Assembly (NCBI RefSeq): GCF_001632365.1
Contig: NW_024468542.1
Span: forward strand, 6,355 to 70,354
Source: Laetiporus sulphureus 93-53
Lineage: Eukaryota; Basidiomycota; Agaricomycetes; Polyporales; Laetiporaceae
Reading direction: 5' to 3'
Length of the DNA stretch: 64,000 nt
The notes under the pieces are model-generated. The model ran no database searches, was not told the origin of the DNA, and saw only the letters and a list, made by a program, of their open reading frames with translations. Below are positions 1 through 10,676 of this stretch, in pieces. The first letter of the stretch is position 1, and the number at the start of each line of letters is the position of its first letter. The translations under genes were made by a program, and so were the position numbers.

Positions 1-94
1 AGTGACTGATATCACCTGACCGTGATTGGGCGTCTCCTCTAGGCGCTTGTTCATGGGGATCACGTGACCATGAGCGACGGTACGTTTCGTAACA
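1..94 (-). repeat. Start of the 3' LTR (partial)
   Basis: Identical over all 94 bp to 3855-3948. On the minus strand it starts TGTTACG at 94 and is cut by the window edge at 1. No mismatch between the two copies means little time since insertion. Confidence 0.88.
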
Positions 95-109
95 CAAGCT
101 TCCCTCTCC
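95..109 (-). other. Probable polypurine tract of the young LTR element
   Basis: Directly upstream of the 3' LTR on the minus strand is GGAGAGGGAAGCTTG. This is where the plus-strand primer of an LTR retroelement is expected. The assignment rests on position and purine content. Confidence 0.5.
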
Positions 110-131
110 AACCGCCAAGACCCTTTGGCAA

Positions 132-1931
132 TTAAACCATAAGATCCTTTCTTCTTCTTCTGCGCTTCCGCTTCGAGGAAGGAAGTATTCTTGAAACAGT
201 ATGCGTGGAGCTGTCGTGTGATTCAGTGGAGGATTGATCATTCGTGCCGATGCTTGACTGTTCTGGTGCAGGACTGCCCAAAGACAAGTATCGCTTTTCG
301 ACTTGATCAGCCCAAGAAGTCTGATTGGCGCTTGATGATTCAGAATCACTGTTGAACAACTCGACGGTACGTCCACTGCGATACGCTGGAGGGCTTGAGG
401 GACTCGGATGAGTTCCTTGCTTCGCATTGCTACCAGTGCTTGGATTCGAAGAATCGATACTGGAGTTGCGTGCGTAGGCTGCCTTGGGATGCTTGGGTGA
501 TAACGAATCGGGGATTCGTCCTGCATTCCATCGGTCATTCTTGCGCAGTGGTCGCGCCCTTGATTGGTTACTGTATTCAGAAGTATCGTTCGCCCGAGGT
601 GGCTTTGGACATTCAAATGCGTGATGTCCAATATGATTGCAGTTCCAGCATCGACCAGAGAACTGCCCTTGTCCAGGATGTGAATGGCGAGAATCTTCGC
701 GAGTCCCTTTGAATGGCTGATTGATCCATTGGTTAATGGAAGGTGAAGACTGCTGGTCAGACTTGGTCGACTGCCGCTGCTTGGTCTTCTTCTGTTTGCC
801 TTTCTGGTTAGGACATGTCTCCATATGTCGTCGGGGCGTGCTGTCTACTGAAGAGGAAGATGTAGATGATGAAGTACTTTCATCGTCGTCTTCTTGCCGT
901 CTCTTGTCAAATTTCCTTTGGACGATGGCCTTGATACCACGCCATTCTTTTTGACTGAGATCGAGCGATGACATCAGTACTTCCTTCCATATTGACGTAG
1001 GGAAGGCTGTCTGATCGTGATGTGATGAATGAGTACGTATGGCGCCAATTCGAATGGTATTCATGCCAAGAATATGTTCAGACATTCGATCGATATCCAT
1101 AGGTTCGTCATCGTCTTCTTCGGCTTCCTTCTTCTTCTGATTGACATGGTGGTCTCGATTGTCACCTCCGAGAAGAAGCTTGACAAGCTTCGTATTGACC
1201 AACTTCGTTACCAGTTGCTCAATCTGCTTTCGCATCTTCTTCGTGATTGACGGATCTTTTGGGGATTCTTTTGATCCGGTAGATGCGTGTGCATCGTTCT
1301 TCTTAATTGAAGAAGTCTTCTTCTGCTTCTTCTTTGATACGGCCTGTACGGGCAGGGTTCGATCAATGTTTGGCTCCTTTGCGGGACATTGGTCCATCTC
1401 ATGCCCTGGCTTCCTGCACCTATAGCATAGGCGTTTCTTGACTGGAAGGTTCCGTACTTGTCGTATTCGTCGTGCCCTGTCGACGTCCATTGCATTGGGA
1501 TCGTCTATATCCATCGAATCTTCTTCATTTATTGAATCGCCCTGATTCGCATGTGTGATGAAGTCGAAGATATTGCTTCTTCCCTTATGGACGGTTCGAA
1601 GATCATTGACTTGTCTTGCCACATCACAAGCATCCTTATACGTGGTTGGAGGATTCGAGGTAAGGAAGACTTTTTCTGCTAACTTCGATTCCAAGCCTCG
1701 CTTGAAATGGACAAGCTTGGTGTAGTCGTCATCGATTTCAGCATAGCGGAATAGAATGTCGAGATTCCCGATGTAATCGTCGACCTTTCCTTTCTTCTGC
1801 CTACACTGATTGTCGAGTAGCGTTTGCCATGCTTGGTCCTTGGTTGCGACTCCTCCATACTTTTCTTGGAGTGTCATTCGAAAGTCGCGATAAAGTCCTA
1901 GATCATCCGATCTTCCTGTTGATGCGATCAT
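132..1931 (-). CDS. gag: Gag, main part: capsid-like domain and two CCHC zinc knuckles
   Basis: 599 codons from the first ATG. The frame is open further upstream to about 2060, and that stretch encodes residues that fit a Ty3-type Gag core (HIYDDDYSQITFILSHFEPG, then AAAKWVESWEAAM). The core continues with YRDFRMTLQEKYG and LDILFRYAEIDDDY, as in the retrotransposon gag domain. Two zinc knuckles follow, CYRCRKPGHEMDQC and CWNCNHIGHHAFEC (both C-X2-C-X4-H-X4-C), separated by a long Ser/Lys/Arg-rich linker, and the tail ends in a basic run (KRKRRRRRKD). The role would be to form the particle and bind element RNA. The real start is probably not the ATG at 1931, because the conserved core begins before it. 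The upstream frame 2014-2841 overlaps by about 45 nt in the +1 relation, so a frameshift (mutation or programmed) joins the two. Confidence 0.85.
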   Translation of the reverse strand: MIASTGRSDDLGLYRDFRMTLQEKYGGVATKDQAWQTLLDNQCRQKKGKVDDYIGNLDILFRYAEIDDDYTKLVHFKRGLESKLAEKVFLTSNPPTTYKDACDVARQVNDLRTVHKGRSNIFDFITHANQGDSINEEDSMDIDDPNAMDVDRARRIRQVRNLPVKKRLCYRCRKPGHEMDQCPAKEPNIDRTLPVQAVSKKKQKKTSSIKKNDAHASTGSKESPKDPSITKKMRKQIEQLVTKLVNTKLVKLLLGGDNRDHHVNQKKKEAEEDDDEPMDIDRMSEHILGMNTIRIGAIRTHSSHHDQTAFPTSIWKEVLMSSLDLSQKEWRGIKAIVQRKFDKRRQEDDDESTSSSTSSSSVDSTPRRHMETCPNQKGKQKKTKQRQSTKSDQQSSPSINQWINQPFKGTREDSRHSHPGQGQFSGRCWNCNHIGHHAFECPKPPRANDTSEYSNQSRARPLRKNDRWNAGRIPDSLSPKHPKAAYARNSSIDSSNPSTGSNAKQGTHPSPSSPPAYRSGRTVELFNSDSESSSANQTSWADQVEKRYLSLGSPAPEQSSIGTNDQSSTESHDSSTHTVSRILPSSKRKRRRRRKDLMV

Positions 1932-2013
1932 CGCTGCTTCCCATGATTCGACCCATTTTGCTGCTGCCGAACCAGGTTCGAAGTGGGATAGGATGAATGT
2001 GATCTGACTATAG

Positions 2014-2841
2014 TCATCGTCGTATATGTGGATGTTTGCCTGGAGATGTCGTTCTCCAGCCTAGCTGTAATTCCTCCTTTTCCGATTCTGGTTGTGCAGA
2101 ATTATACAGCGCGTAGAGATTCATTTCCAGGAGATATTCCTGCCACTGGAATTCTAGACACGTCGGTCCTGGATGCACTGGTGGTCCATTTGCTGGATCG
2201 TACCGTGCTTTGATGGGATTTTGACCAGTAGTTCCCAAACTACCTGCTTGTGCCATGGCCGACTGTGGCCTTATTGGTACTCCGAGTGGCGTTACTGGCC
2301 TTCCTCCTTCCGAGGCTGTCCTAGTTAAAGGTGTCGTCCTGACTCCTTTCCATAATCCTAACCCATCGTAGGGTTTCTTGGATGTTGGCGTAACGCTGGA
2401 GTCGCCGCTCCTTAATAAACTTGGATTGATGCCGAGAGGATTCCATTCCTCCCGTCCTTTATCCTTGTTTGATCCTTCGGCGTCTTCTGGCCTTGGATCG
2501 ACTTGTATTACTTCTCCTCTAGGAAGGTCCGTATGCGTTAGGAATTCGTCCTCGAAATCCTTTGCAATGTCCTTCCTATTATTGATTACGCGTTGAATTT
2601 CTTCAACGTCATGTTCGAGCTCTCGGAGCTCTTGTTGTTCTTCTGGGGTTGTAAGGTTCCCCAGCCGTTGTCGTCTTCGCAATGCAATGGCTCGCGTATT
2701 CCTGACATCGGCAAACCAATCTAATTCTTCGTTGGTTGCATCGTTCCATGACAACGGCGTCATATATCCTTTGTCTCCTTGATAGCCTACCGGCTCATCT
2801 CCGGAGTCTGATTCGTATCCTGGATTCTCCCGATATGACAT
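2014..2841 (-). CDS. Gag N-terminal part, in another frame from the Gag core
   Basis: 275 codons from ATG at 2841, just inside the 5' LTR. The protein is acidic and hydrophilic: a Gly/Asp-rich start (MSYRENPGYESDSGDEP), a likely coiled coil around residues 50-95 (RQRLGNLTTPEEQQELRELE), a Pro/Ser/Thr-rich middle, and a hydrophobic stretch (EFQWQEYLLEMNLYALYN) near the end that looks like the beginning of a Gag core helix. It ends at TGA 2014-2016. The next frame carries on with HIYDDDYSQ at the same place where this one reads HPHIRR-stop, so the two look like one Gag split by one base. Either this copy carries a frameshift, or the family expresses its Gag by +1 slippage. I see no known Ty1 or Ty3 slippery heptamer in the overlap. 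Confidence 0.7.
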   Translation of the reverse strand: MSYRENPGYESDSGDEPVGYQGDKGYMTPLSWNDATNEELDWFADVRNTRAIALRRRQRLGNLTTPEEQQELRELEHDVEEIQRVINNRKDIAKDFEDEFLTHTDLPRGEVIQVDPRPEDAEGSNKDKGREEWNPLGINPSLLRSGDSSVTPTSKKPYDGLGLWKGVRTTPLTRTASEGGRPVTPLGVPIRPQSAMAQAGSLGTTGQNPIKARYDPANGPPVHPGPTCLEFQWQEYLLEMNLYALYNSAQPESEKEELQLGWRTTSPGKHPHIRR

Positions 2842-2857
2842 CTTGCCTTTTCTTGGT

Positions 2858-2869
2858 GGCCCTTAACCA
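2858..2869 (-). other. Possible tRNA primer binding site
   Basis: Two bases inside the proposed 5' LTR the minus strand reads TGGTTAAGGGCC. It begins with the TGG that pairs with a tRNA CCA end. I could not match it to a particular tRNA. Confidence 0.4.
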
Positions 2870-3593
2870 ATTGTTCGTCGACTGCACCGGTCCGCGTCTC
2901 CACACAGAATTCTTCTGGATAGTCACACGGACTACCGCTAGTTCCTTGAATCTTCTTGATTCTGAATTGCCTTCCCTGGGAGGGGCTTTAGCACGTCTTC
3001 AACGTGTGCCTCAGATGAGGGCTTCTCTTCTGGATTACCACACGGGTAACCGCTAGTGCTTGAGTTCGATAGACACACAGATTTGATTGACCCACACAGG
3101 TCCGTGGAAGTGACCTCACAGGTCTTGATTCTCCTGTAGCGTCCAAGTAGACCCCACTTCTTGTAAGTGGTTCTAAACCTAAATAGGTTGACCTATAGAA
3201 AAACCTCTTCCAAATGTTATGAAGCGTTCCCTGCTAGAACGTTCAGAACCACGTGTGCTTTCTCACACGTACTAGTCCACAGCGTGGACAGAGACTCAGA
3301 TACCAAATATACCTGACGTCTCCAATAGTCAGGCAGACTATTAACAGGGTTTATAGTGTGGTCAAGCCTAGTAGACGATATAGCAGTGAGGTCCTCACTC
3401 TACCCTTGCTAGGCCTTGGCCGCTACAGCTACTGCTCGTTCACCCGCAGGTTACTAGGTTCGCTGTTCTGACTCTAGCAAGCGTACGAGCTTACTACCTC
3501 TTGAGAGCGAGTACGATTGCACGAGGGTTCTAGAACTGAGAACGTTCAGAGTCACAGGTGGAAGAGGTTAGTCTTCCCACTGCTGCTCCGCCC

Positions 3594-3602
3594 CTTTATA
3601 TA
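3594..3602 (-). promoter_or_regulatory. TATA box of the LTR promoter
   Basis: The minus strand reads TATATAAAGGGGCGGAGC from 3602. It lies about 350 bp from the outer LTR end, a sensible U3 position, and would start transcription toward gag near 3565. Confidence 0.6.
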
Positions 3603-3805
3603 GTTGCAGACCTATAGTCTGGGGTACTAGTACAAGGGGTCCTCTACACTGCCTCAGTGATAAAGATAGGTGAAACACACCGGAGCTTAGCTGCTACGAG
3701 CCAGGTAATTGGCGAGCTAAGAAAAGCGTAGGTGAAATACCTGAAATATGAAATGAGAACCAAAGTCCTGGATCGCAGATCCTGGGGTTAGAGTTTGAGA
3801 ACCCG

Positions 3806-3861
3806 AGAAGCTGTCCTCGGTCACACAGTGACTAGAAGCTGTCCTTGGTCACATAGTGACT
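3806..3861. repeat. 28 bp tandem duplication in LTR U3
   Basis: Two adjacent 28 bp units (3806-3833 and 3834-3861), each beginning AGAAGCTGTCC and ending AGTGACT, differ at two positions. Such U3 duplications often act as promoter elements, but that role is inferred. Confidence 0.85.
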
Positions 3862-3949
3862 GATATCACCTGACCGTGATTGGGCGTCTCCTCTAGGCGC
3901 TTGTTCATGGGGATCACGTGACCATGAGCGACGGTACGTTTCGTAACAC

Positions 3950-4424
3950 TGACTATGCCAATCTTTCTAAACAAACTGAACATGCAAAGACAGAATTTAA
4001 TGCAAAAGCTAATTGATGACTATCAATACCAAGAATACATGGGCCAATGCCCTGATAGATAATCACATTTCATGAAAATTATAGCTTATCAAGACAAAGT
4101 GGATTGATGACAAATGTTCATTGAAGAACAGACAAAATACTCATGAACAAGAGCACCCACAACCTAAGCCCATATACTACACCTTCACCTTCTTATTTCT
4201 CCTGCCTCTATGCTTAGCTGTTTGAGCTGCAGCTTGACATTTCTGGCCAACTTCAGTTGTTCCACTCTCCTTCTCAATTATGTGCTGGTTTTTCTCTCCC
4301 TCTACCTGCTTAGCTCTACTCAGAGCCAATTCTCACTGCTTTCAAAGTGACATGGTGTCCAGTTGTGCTGACTTCTTTTTTGAACAGCTGGGAGCATCAG
4401 AGTCAGTGTGAGGATGATTGGCAG
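3950..4424. other. Decayed sequence without a recognisable gene
   Basis: CpG-poor flank to the right of the young LTR element. I see no gene, repeat or RNA here. Confidence 0.6.
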
Positions 4425-6180
4425 TCACAGAGGAGACACCATGAGGATAGCAGCATCAAGCTGTTGCTTGCATGACACCTGCACAGAAGATGCAGTCACA
4501 TCAAGGCTGATGAAAATGTCCATCTGAGACTCTGAGGTGGAAGTTGAAATATGCAGCACTAAAGATGCAGCAGCTGGAAGGTTTGATACTGACAAGGGTG
4601 GGAGCGATGGTGGCAGAAGATTTGCAGACAATGAGACTGCACTGAAGCCTGCAAAAAAGCCTGGAGTGGTTGATGTCTGTATGAGTGAGGCATTGTTAAT
4701 AGCTGAGGTTGCAACCATCAGAGGCAGAAATAGGGACATGTGCAGTATCTCAGCATGTAAGAAGTTTGTGAAGTCAAAATTGAAGTTGAGGTCATATGTA
4801 TTGTCAAGATCTACATTTGTCATCTCAAAAAGCATCCCACTGTGATCTGCTGATGTCCATGGTGCCAAAGACTGTTAAGTCCAGTAGCACACATGTTAGG
4901 CTTGGACCTGCTCAATAGTAGGATAAGCATGTGGCAGCAAAAGGAAGTTGTGCAGAAACAGTGTGATTGGCTTATTGGCATGGCTGAGGACACCATCATG
5001 AACAGATAAGAAGGCATGCCCTTGTCAAGACCCAGTGCATTGGATGCAACAGAGGCATGTCAACTTGAGCAATAGAGGAAACTGAATTGGAGCACTCTGC
5101 TGAGAACATCATATGGTCCAACCCTTTCATCAGCTGAAGTGAAGTTACAAGGTTCACAGAAGCAGTGGTCTCATTGTCCGACAAGGCTGAAGACTTCTCG
5201 AGCTGAGTGATGCCATCATTTGCTGTTAACTCATGGATGTCAGCTTCATCTGACATAGGGGCAGTGTCCATGTCAAGTTCCATAACATCCAGGACCTGCT
5301 GTAGGTCAGCTTCATTGAGCTGAGAGAGGCGATCATCATTCAGCTCACTCTGGATGTCCTCCTTCTCATCTAGATTGTCAGCTGATGCTTGCAATGCAAA
5401 GCTTGCTCAAACCTCAGTGGCTGTAGATAATCAACTTCTCATGTCAGAGTGTTTGACAGCAGGTGAACATGTATTCATGGTAAACTACATTGAGAAACTT
5501 GATATAAGGTTTGATAATCCAATTCTTAAAGTCAGATTGGATGTCTCTAAAGTGGTGGCTGATGGATGTTTTCCGTGATGGTAACTGAGCATTATATATC
5601 AGTGCACATTTCATAAAGAACATACAAAAATGTTCTGATATTGCCATCGTCCTCAGGGTAAGGCTTTTACCACTGATAATGCTGGAAGACTATCTGGTCT
5701 TCTGTGTGAGTTCTCCAATAGGCTTCCTCACCATGGATGGAATGAACTTGAGCATCCTGGATATGAGAATTAGAAGTGAAATTGAGAACAGTACAAAACT
5801 TACTGTTCCATGCTGCAGGCATGGGCATAACCCTTAATCCTTCACCATCCTCATTACAAATATCAAGCTGCACTTCAAATTTGGCTTGAATCTCAGCTTT
5901 GATGCTGTCATCTCCTTCAGCAAATGATTTGTCTATCAGTGACTTGATGACAGTGAGTGTCTGCTTTGGCCTGAGTAATTGCTCTGCAATGGCCTTCTTG
6001 ACAGCAGGTCAGACCTTCATGTCATAGTACTTCTGAGAGTAGAGTTTCACAAGCTTAAGTCAACATTGACCAGTCAGCTTTGTTGCACCACTGGGGCCCA
6101 CATTAAACTTAATAGAAAAGTCTCCTCCATCATAATACTGAGCCTTGGCAGATCTGTTTCGAAACCAGGAGTGTAGCTGC
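4425..6180 (-). pseudogene. Decayed uncharacterised protein gene
   Basis: On the minus strand broken frames give a coherent protein. At 6180-5980 it reads LHSWFRNRSAKAQ, then a Gly-rich stretch, then QKYYDMKV. This continues into IKSLIDKSFAEGDDSIKAEI (about 5950-5890) and a segment ending in MPMPAAWNSKFC. After a gap comes an acidic part at 5394-4996 (LNEADLQQVLDVMELDMDTA) and a final part at 4868-4425 (YDLNFNFDFTNFLHAE followed by Pro/Ser-rich sequence). The first block resembles uncharacterised proteins repeated in mushroom genomes; I do not know its function. Stops and frame changes show it is dead. The 3' half could belong to a second gene. Confidence 0.45.
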
Positions 6181-9100
6181 TGTATGCAATGTGTGCATGT
6201 CAGCTAAGGTAAACATTGTGATGTAGACAGCAGTGCTTACAATTTTACAATGCTCAATTGCCATGCTTTACTGTGCATCCTGTTCACTAGTTAACTCTAG
6301 CATCTCCCCAAATAACTTTCTTGCACTTAGAGAAGCATTGAAACCACTCACGGTTCAGCTGCACCCAGAACTTCCGTAGATTCTGATCTTCTGACTCTTA
6401 AGATAGCTGCCATACTTCTTCTTAAGCAAGTTGCACTTCTCATTTGTTGTTCAACATCGAGTGGGAATGCTGTCAAATCTGAGAAGGAGATTCATGTGAG
6501 CACAAGCAAGCTGAAGGAGAGGAGAATAATACATTACGCATGCACCACAATACATCACCATAGTGTAGCTGCTCTTTTATCTTTGCAATCTCAAGCCAAT
6601 CAAATGGAGTTCTGAATGCTGGTGATGACATCTGAATAGTGGCCACCAATTGAAAAGAAACAGCATGAGGCATGAGCCAATGAATAATTTGCACTCGTGA
6701 GTGACCTGATAGGCTATTAAAGTAGGTCATCGAAAATAAGAACTTCAGTGGCATACCATAGATCATATCCTCCCTATATCCTCACTTGCTTTCTCCCAAC
6801 AACGTCAAAGTCAAATGACAATCACAATGGCAAAAATCATGTTGAGCAAAACCATCTGAGGCATAACAGTAATGAAGCTACCATGGTCTCATTGGAGATG
6901 ATGATGGAAGTGCTACATCTTATAGCTGAACAGCATGCCAGTGAGTTTCATACTTTTTGATGACTTTGAGCACTGCTCACATTGATAATGCAGCTGAATG
7001 CAGCATGTGCCACCATGACTACATCAGTGGCAACACCATATCTTTGATACTCCATGATCATAACTGATCCTCCAGTATCAACACAATCTTTTCTATCACA
7101 TGCAATGCTTTCATTCTAGTGGCAGTAGAGTCAAGCAGCAACAATGCATGTGCTCATGAGGCTGAGTATGCTGACTGTCATTATGTCAATGCTGAGTGAG
7201 AACCAGTTTGAGCACAACCATGATGAGGCCAGGCCTATAGCAGCTGTTGAGCAGCTGCCTTCAGCACACTGGTACTATATCATGCATGGTCATGCAGTTG
7301 AGATCTTTGCTGGGTGGTGAGTCAATCTCAGCATACTATGCAACTGTCCTTACCTTGTCATGTATGCTAGGCCAAACACATCCCCTCTCATCACCAATGT
7401 GCTGGGATCACATTTAAATGTGTCATCTGGTCAGTTCACCCCTCACTTCCATGAGTGAGCAATATCTGGTCATTTGCATATACGGTGAGCTAATTGACAC
7501 CGTTACTGTTCCTAGATCACATATGCTGACCTGACATGTTTAGATGTACAAATTGATCTTTAAAGTGCATCTGTTTTACTTGCATCTCCAAATGATGCAC
7601 TATTGGGCATTGATGGTAATGCTATGCAGTGAGGTGTCACTGGGATGGCAGAGCTATCAGAAGTCACATGAATGGCTCAGAAGCATATGTGCATTTATAA
7701 TTGGGGCCTTTGCTCTGGGTGTGAATGTGCTGGCTGATTGAGTGAAATTGAACAGATATCTCATGTGAGGCTACTGATGCTGAATGGGCTTGCCAACTAG
7801 AAGATTGCATGAAAGGATTCAGAGAGACACACATGTGGGCAGAGGTGGAGTAATGTTTTGCACTTCTTCACTCTATGCTCAAGATTGAGTCAGAGCATCA
7901 AGTGAGCATAGAGAAAGTGCTACAGCATCCATGATTTGCTCATTCAGATGACACAGCAGGATAGTCCATGCAGTGTATGGACACTCCCTGTGTTTTGTCT
8001 ATAGGATTGATGCCTAATATTGACCTTCCTCCTTCTCAAAAATGTATCTCATTTGCTGAAGTGAGACACTGCCATTTGAGCATCACATAGCTTCAAGGAG
8101 CAAATATTTCGATGCTCAAGTGCTTAGTTCAGAGTTGCTCTGAGACCATCATGCTATCATCAGCAACAAAATGTTAAAGTTCAGTGGTACATGAGGCCTT
8201 GAAGATTGAGAGATTCACCTGCACATGCAGCATAAGTTCACACTCATCTCTTCTGCTCAATCATTGTTTGGAGTGGTATTATCCTCATCCATGGTAAAAT
8301 GAGTGATAAAGGCTGTTCAGACCTGTTCAGATGCTCAACAGTTGAGACTTTCAGGTATCACTGAGTCACCACTCTAAAGTGCACAATACCCTATTTGACC
8401 AGCCACTGGCTATGGCTTTGTGGACTACTTATTCATGTGTCATACAGAGCATATAGAAAGGCTTGTTTGCAGTACAGATGATAAAAGCATCAAGTTTTGA
8501 TCTTCTGTGATATACTACAATCAGAATTCTACTGTGTAAAGGATGTGGGCCAACCACGAGAGCATTACTGTGGCTCAATTTTCAAATCACATTTGCACAC
8601 ACAAGTGCCTCTCTCAGAATTTCAAAAGCCCCTAGGTGGCACACTGGTGATGCAGGACTTTCACCTTGCACAACCTAATGGCAACTTGTGGACATTTACC
8701 CATCTGGACTTGTTATGCTCAACTCTGAAATTAAATGTGCATAGATTGGCATGTGCACACCACATTCATTTCTTAGATGAGTTCAAGTGACAATGAATAA
8801 GCTTGCAGGTTTCTCAATCATGGACAGTACACGTTATCAGCATTATATTTTCAATATAATCATAACACCTCTTGAATGGGCCCTCTGATGGAAGCAGTCA
8901 AAGTTGAAGCTGATAGTAAGACTGCACTGCTTCACAGAAGGATCACACAGTTATGTCTAAACCATATACTATATAATACTACTCAAATTCACTGTAGTGG
9001 ATGACCAGGAATTTGCTTTTATAGACCCTTCTGGAGGCTTCCCAGCTTTTGTCTTTCAAAAGAATGCCACAAGAATAACACTTGACCCTGAAAACTCGAA

Positions 9101-9282
9101 AAGAGCTATGGAGCTGGATGTTTGTTAAGCAAATGTGTCATAGAGTGAACCCTTGTTTTATGAACCAGGTCTTATGGTGCAATATGCTGCTATGCCAAAA
9201 GGCCAATAATGCTAAGCTTAAGCTTAGCACTAGATCTGACTATATATGCAGTACATTCTGCAAAATTGACATGTGATTGATA
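6181..9282. other. Decayed, CpG-poor stretch without identified genes
   Basis: Only short open frames occur. The longest is at 8497-8790 (97 codons, plus strand). It has no motif that I recognise and no neighbour that would explain it. The base texture (many CATG, TGCA and TGATG words, few CG) is that of the rest of the decayed block, so most of this is probably unrecognisable transposon debris. Confidence 0.5.
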
Positions 9283-9499
9283 CAGTGACCCACAAAACTG
9301 TTGATAAGATTGCTCACTTCGACTTGTATAGTAAATATCTCCTCAACCAATGGGTCAACTACATTGTATAAGAATTCATTGGAAAGCATTTTATCATGGC
9401 TTTCTAATACAGTCTTTATCATATTTTTACCATATTTTGATCCCAAGATATTTACTAATCTTTGAGGGTCACTCTTATCAAGAGTTTTGTGGCACATAT
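9283..9499 (+). repeat. Left terminal inverted repeat of the Tc1-type element
   Basis: Matches the reverse complement of 10677-10891 with scattered mismatches. The outer motif CCACAAAACTGTTGATAAGA at 9290-9309 returns in opposite orientation at the inner end (TCTTATCAAGAGTTTTGTGG, about 9475-9494), so this arm can itself fold back. Confidence 0.9.
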
Positions 9500-9523
9500 C
9501 CAGGTTCTACAAAACTTGTACTT

Positions 9524-10543
9524 TCAGTACTTGGTATAGCCTCCCTTTGCCTTCACCACTGCATGCACCCTCCTTGGCATACTTTCAATCAGATTCTGAC
9601 ACACTTCCTTCCCAATAGCCTCCCATTCCTTCTCCACCCTTTCCCACAACTCAGTAATTCCCTTTGGTGGCTCCTGATACTCTGCAAGCTTCCTTTTGAG
9701 ATCACCCCACAGATGCTCTATGGGATTGAGATTTGGGGATTGAGAGGACCATATCATAGTGTTGAAATCATGGTCTTTGAACCAATCCTTGGCCTTTTTG
9801 CTGGTGTGCTTGGGGTCATTGTCTTGCTGAAACACCACATCCTCCACAGTTTTGCCCTAATCCTCCAGGCTATTCTGCAGCTCATCCTCCAGAATGCTGA
9901 CATAAAGGTCTGCATCCATCCTGCCATCAATCTTGCAGACATACCCCACACCATCCCAGCCCATACAGCCCCACATCATCAAGGATCCACCTCCAAACTT
10001 CTGGGTCCCTTCCACCAACCTATCACTGAGGCTCTCCCCTGGCTTCTTCCACACCCATTTCCTTCCATCTGACCCCATCCTGTTAATCTTTGTCTCATCT
10101 GACCATACCACCCTTCTCCAGTCCTCCACAGTCCAATATTGGTGAGCCAAAGCAAAGTCCATCCTCTCCTTTTGATGCCTTGCAGCGAGTAAAGGCCTTC
10201 TGCACTTTACCACAGCCTTCATTCCTGCCTTATTCAACCCTCTTCACACTGTCTCTGCATTGACAACCCTCCCAGTAACATCTCCAAGAGCTCTGACCAC
10301 AGCAGGAGATGTGGTAGCCTTGCCAGTCCCAATAAGTCGAGTAGCATAGCGAAGATTGGCAGTAGAAAGAAGGGAAGGTCATCCTCCTTTGGCCTTAGAA
10401 ATGGTGAGACAGTGTGTGGAGCATAGTTTACTGATGGTAGAGTAGTGTAGACCAGTCAAAGCTTCAATTTCTCAAAGAGATTTGCCATTCTGAAGCAAAG
10501 CGATGACATGGTTGACAGTTTCAGTAGCAACAGCTTTTGGCAT
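9524..10543 (-). pseudogene. Tc1-type transposase, DD34E class, with four in-frame stops
   Basis: One continuous frame of 339 codons from ATG at 10543, the usual length of a Tc1 transposase, with stops at 10472-10474, 10379-10381, 10244-10246 (all TGA) and 9857-9859 (TAG). The N-terminal third holds the paired-like helix-turn-helix region (LTGLHYSTISKLC). Catalytic residues are visible: first Asp in VVWSDETKINRMG, second Asp in VFQQDNDPKHTS, and Glu in SPNLNPIEHLWGDLKRKL, with 34 residues between the last two. The end (LIESMPRRVHAVVKAKGGYT) is typical of the family. The three TGA stops stand where Arg codons (CGA) would fit, so CpG decay probably killed the gene. It is otherwise nearly complete. 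Confidence 0.93.
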
Positions 10544-10676
10544 GATGTTGATTGAGTGTGAAAAGTTGTGTACAGCTGTTTGTACATTGTTCATGTTGAA
10601 ACATGAACATCAATCAATAATCTCACAAAGAACCCTGTCAACACATCAAGAATCACAATTTTCTGAGAACTTGTGT

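Larger units (their letters stand above)
1..3948 (-). mobile_element. Young gag-only Ty3-type LTR element, running off the left edge
   Basis: Positions 1-94 are identical to 3855-3948, in the same orientation. Read on the minus strand both begin with TGTTACGAAACG, the 5' end of an LTR. The right copy is the 5' LTR and the left copy is the start of a 3' LTR that continues outside the window. Between them lie a possible primer site, two gag frames and a short purine tract, but no protease, reverse transcriptase, RNase H or integrase: gag stops only 37 bp before the 3' LTR. The element is therefore non-autonomous and would need enzymes from another copy. It is CpG-rich, unlike the 53 kb to its right, and the comparable LTR parts are identical, so insertion was recent. 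The target duplication cannot be tested because the left flank is missing; the right flank starts at 3949 with CTGAC. Confidence 0.85.
2872..3948 (-). repeat. 5' LTR, about 1.08 kb
   Basis: The right boundary is fixed by the match with 1-94. The left boundary at TG (2872-2873) is inferred from the adjacent primer-site-like TGG, and would give an LTR with TG...CA ends. It contains a TATA box on the minus strand about 350 bp in, and a 28 bp tandem duplication in the U3 part. Two similar motifs around ACCGCTAGT occur at 2930-2948 and 3043-3061 in the downstream part. The left boundary could be off if a different TG is the true end. Confidence 0.7.

Noticed and set aside
395..712. Plus-strand frames inside the left LTR element
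   Set aside because: Opposite strand of Gag; no protein features.
9350..10072. 240-codon plus-strand open frame
   Set aside because: It is antisense to the Tc1 transposase, which shows all catalytic motifs on the minus strand.
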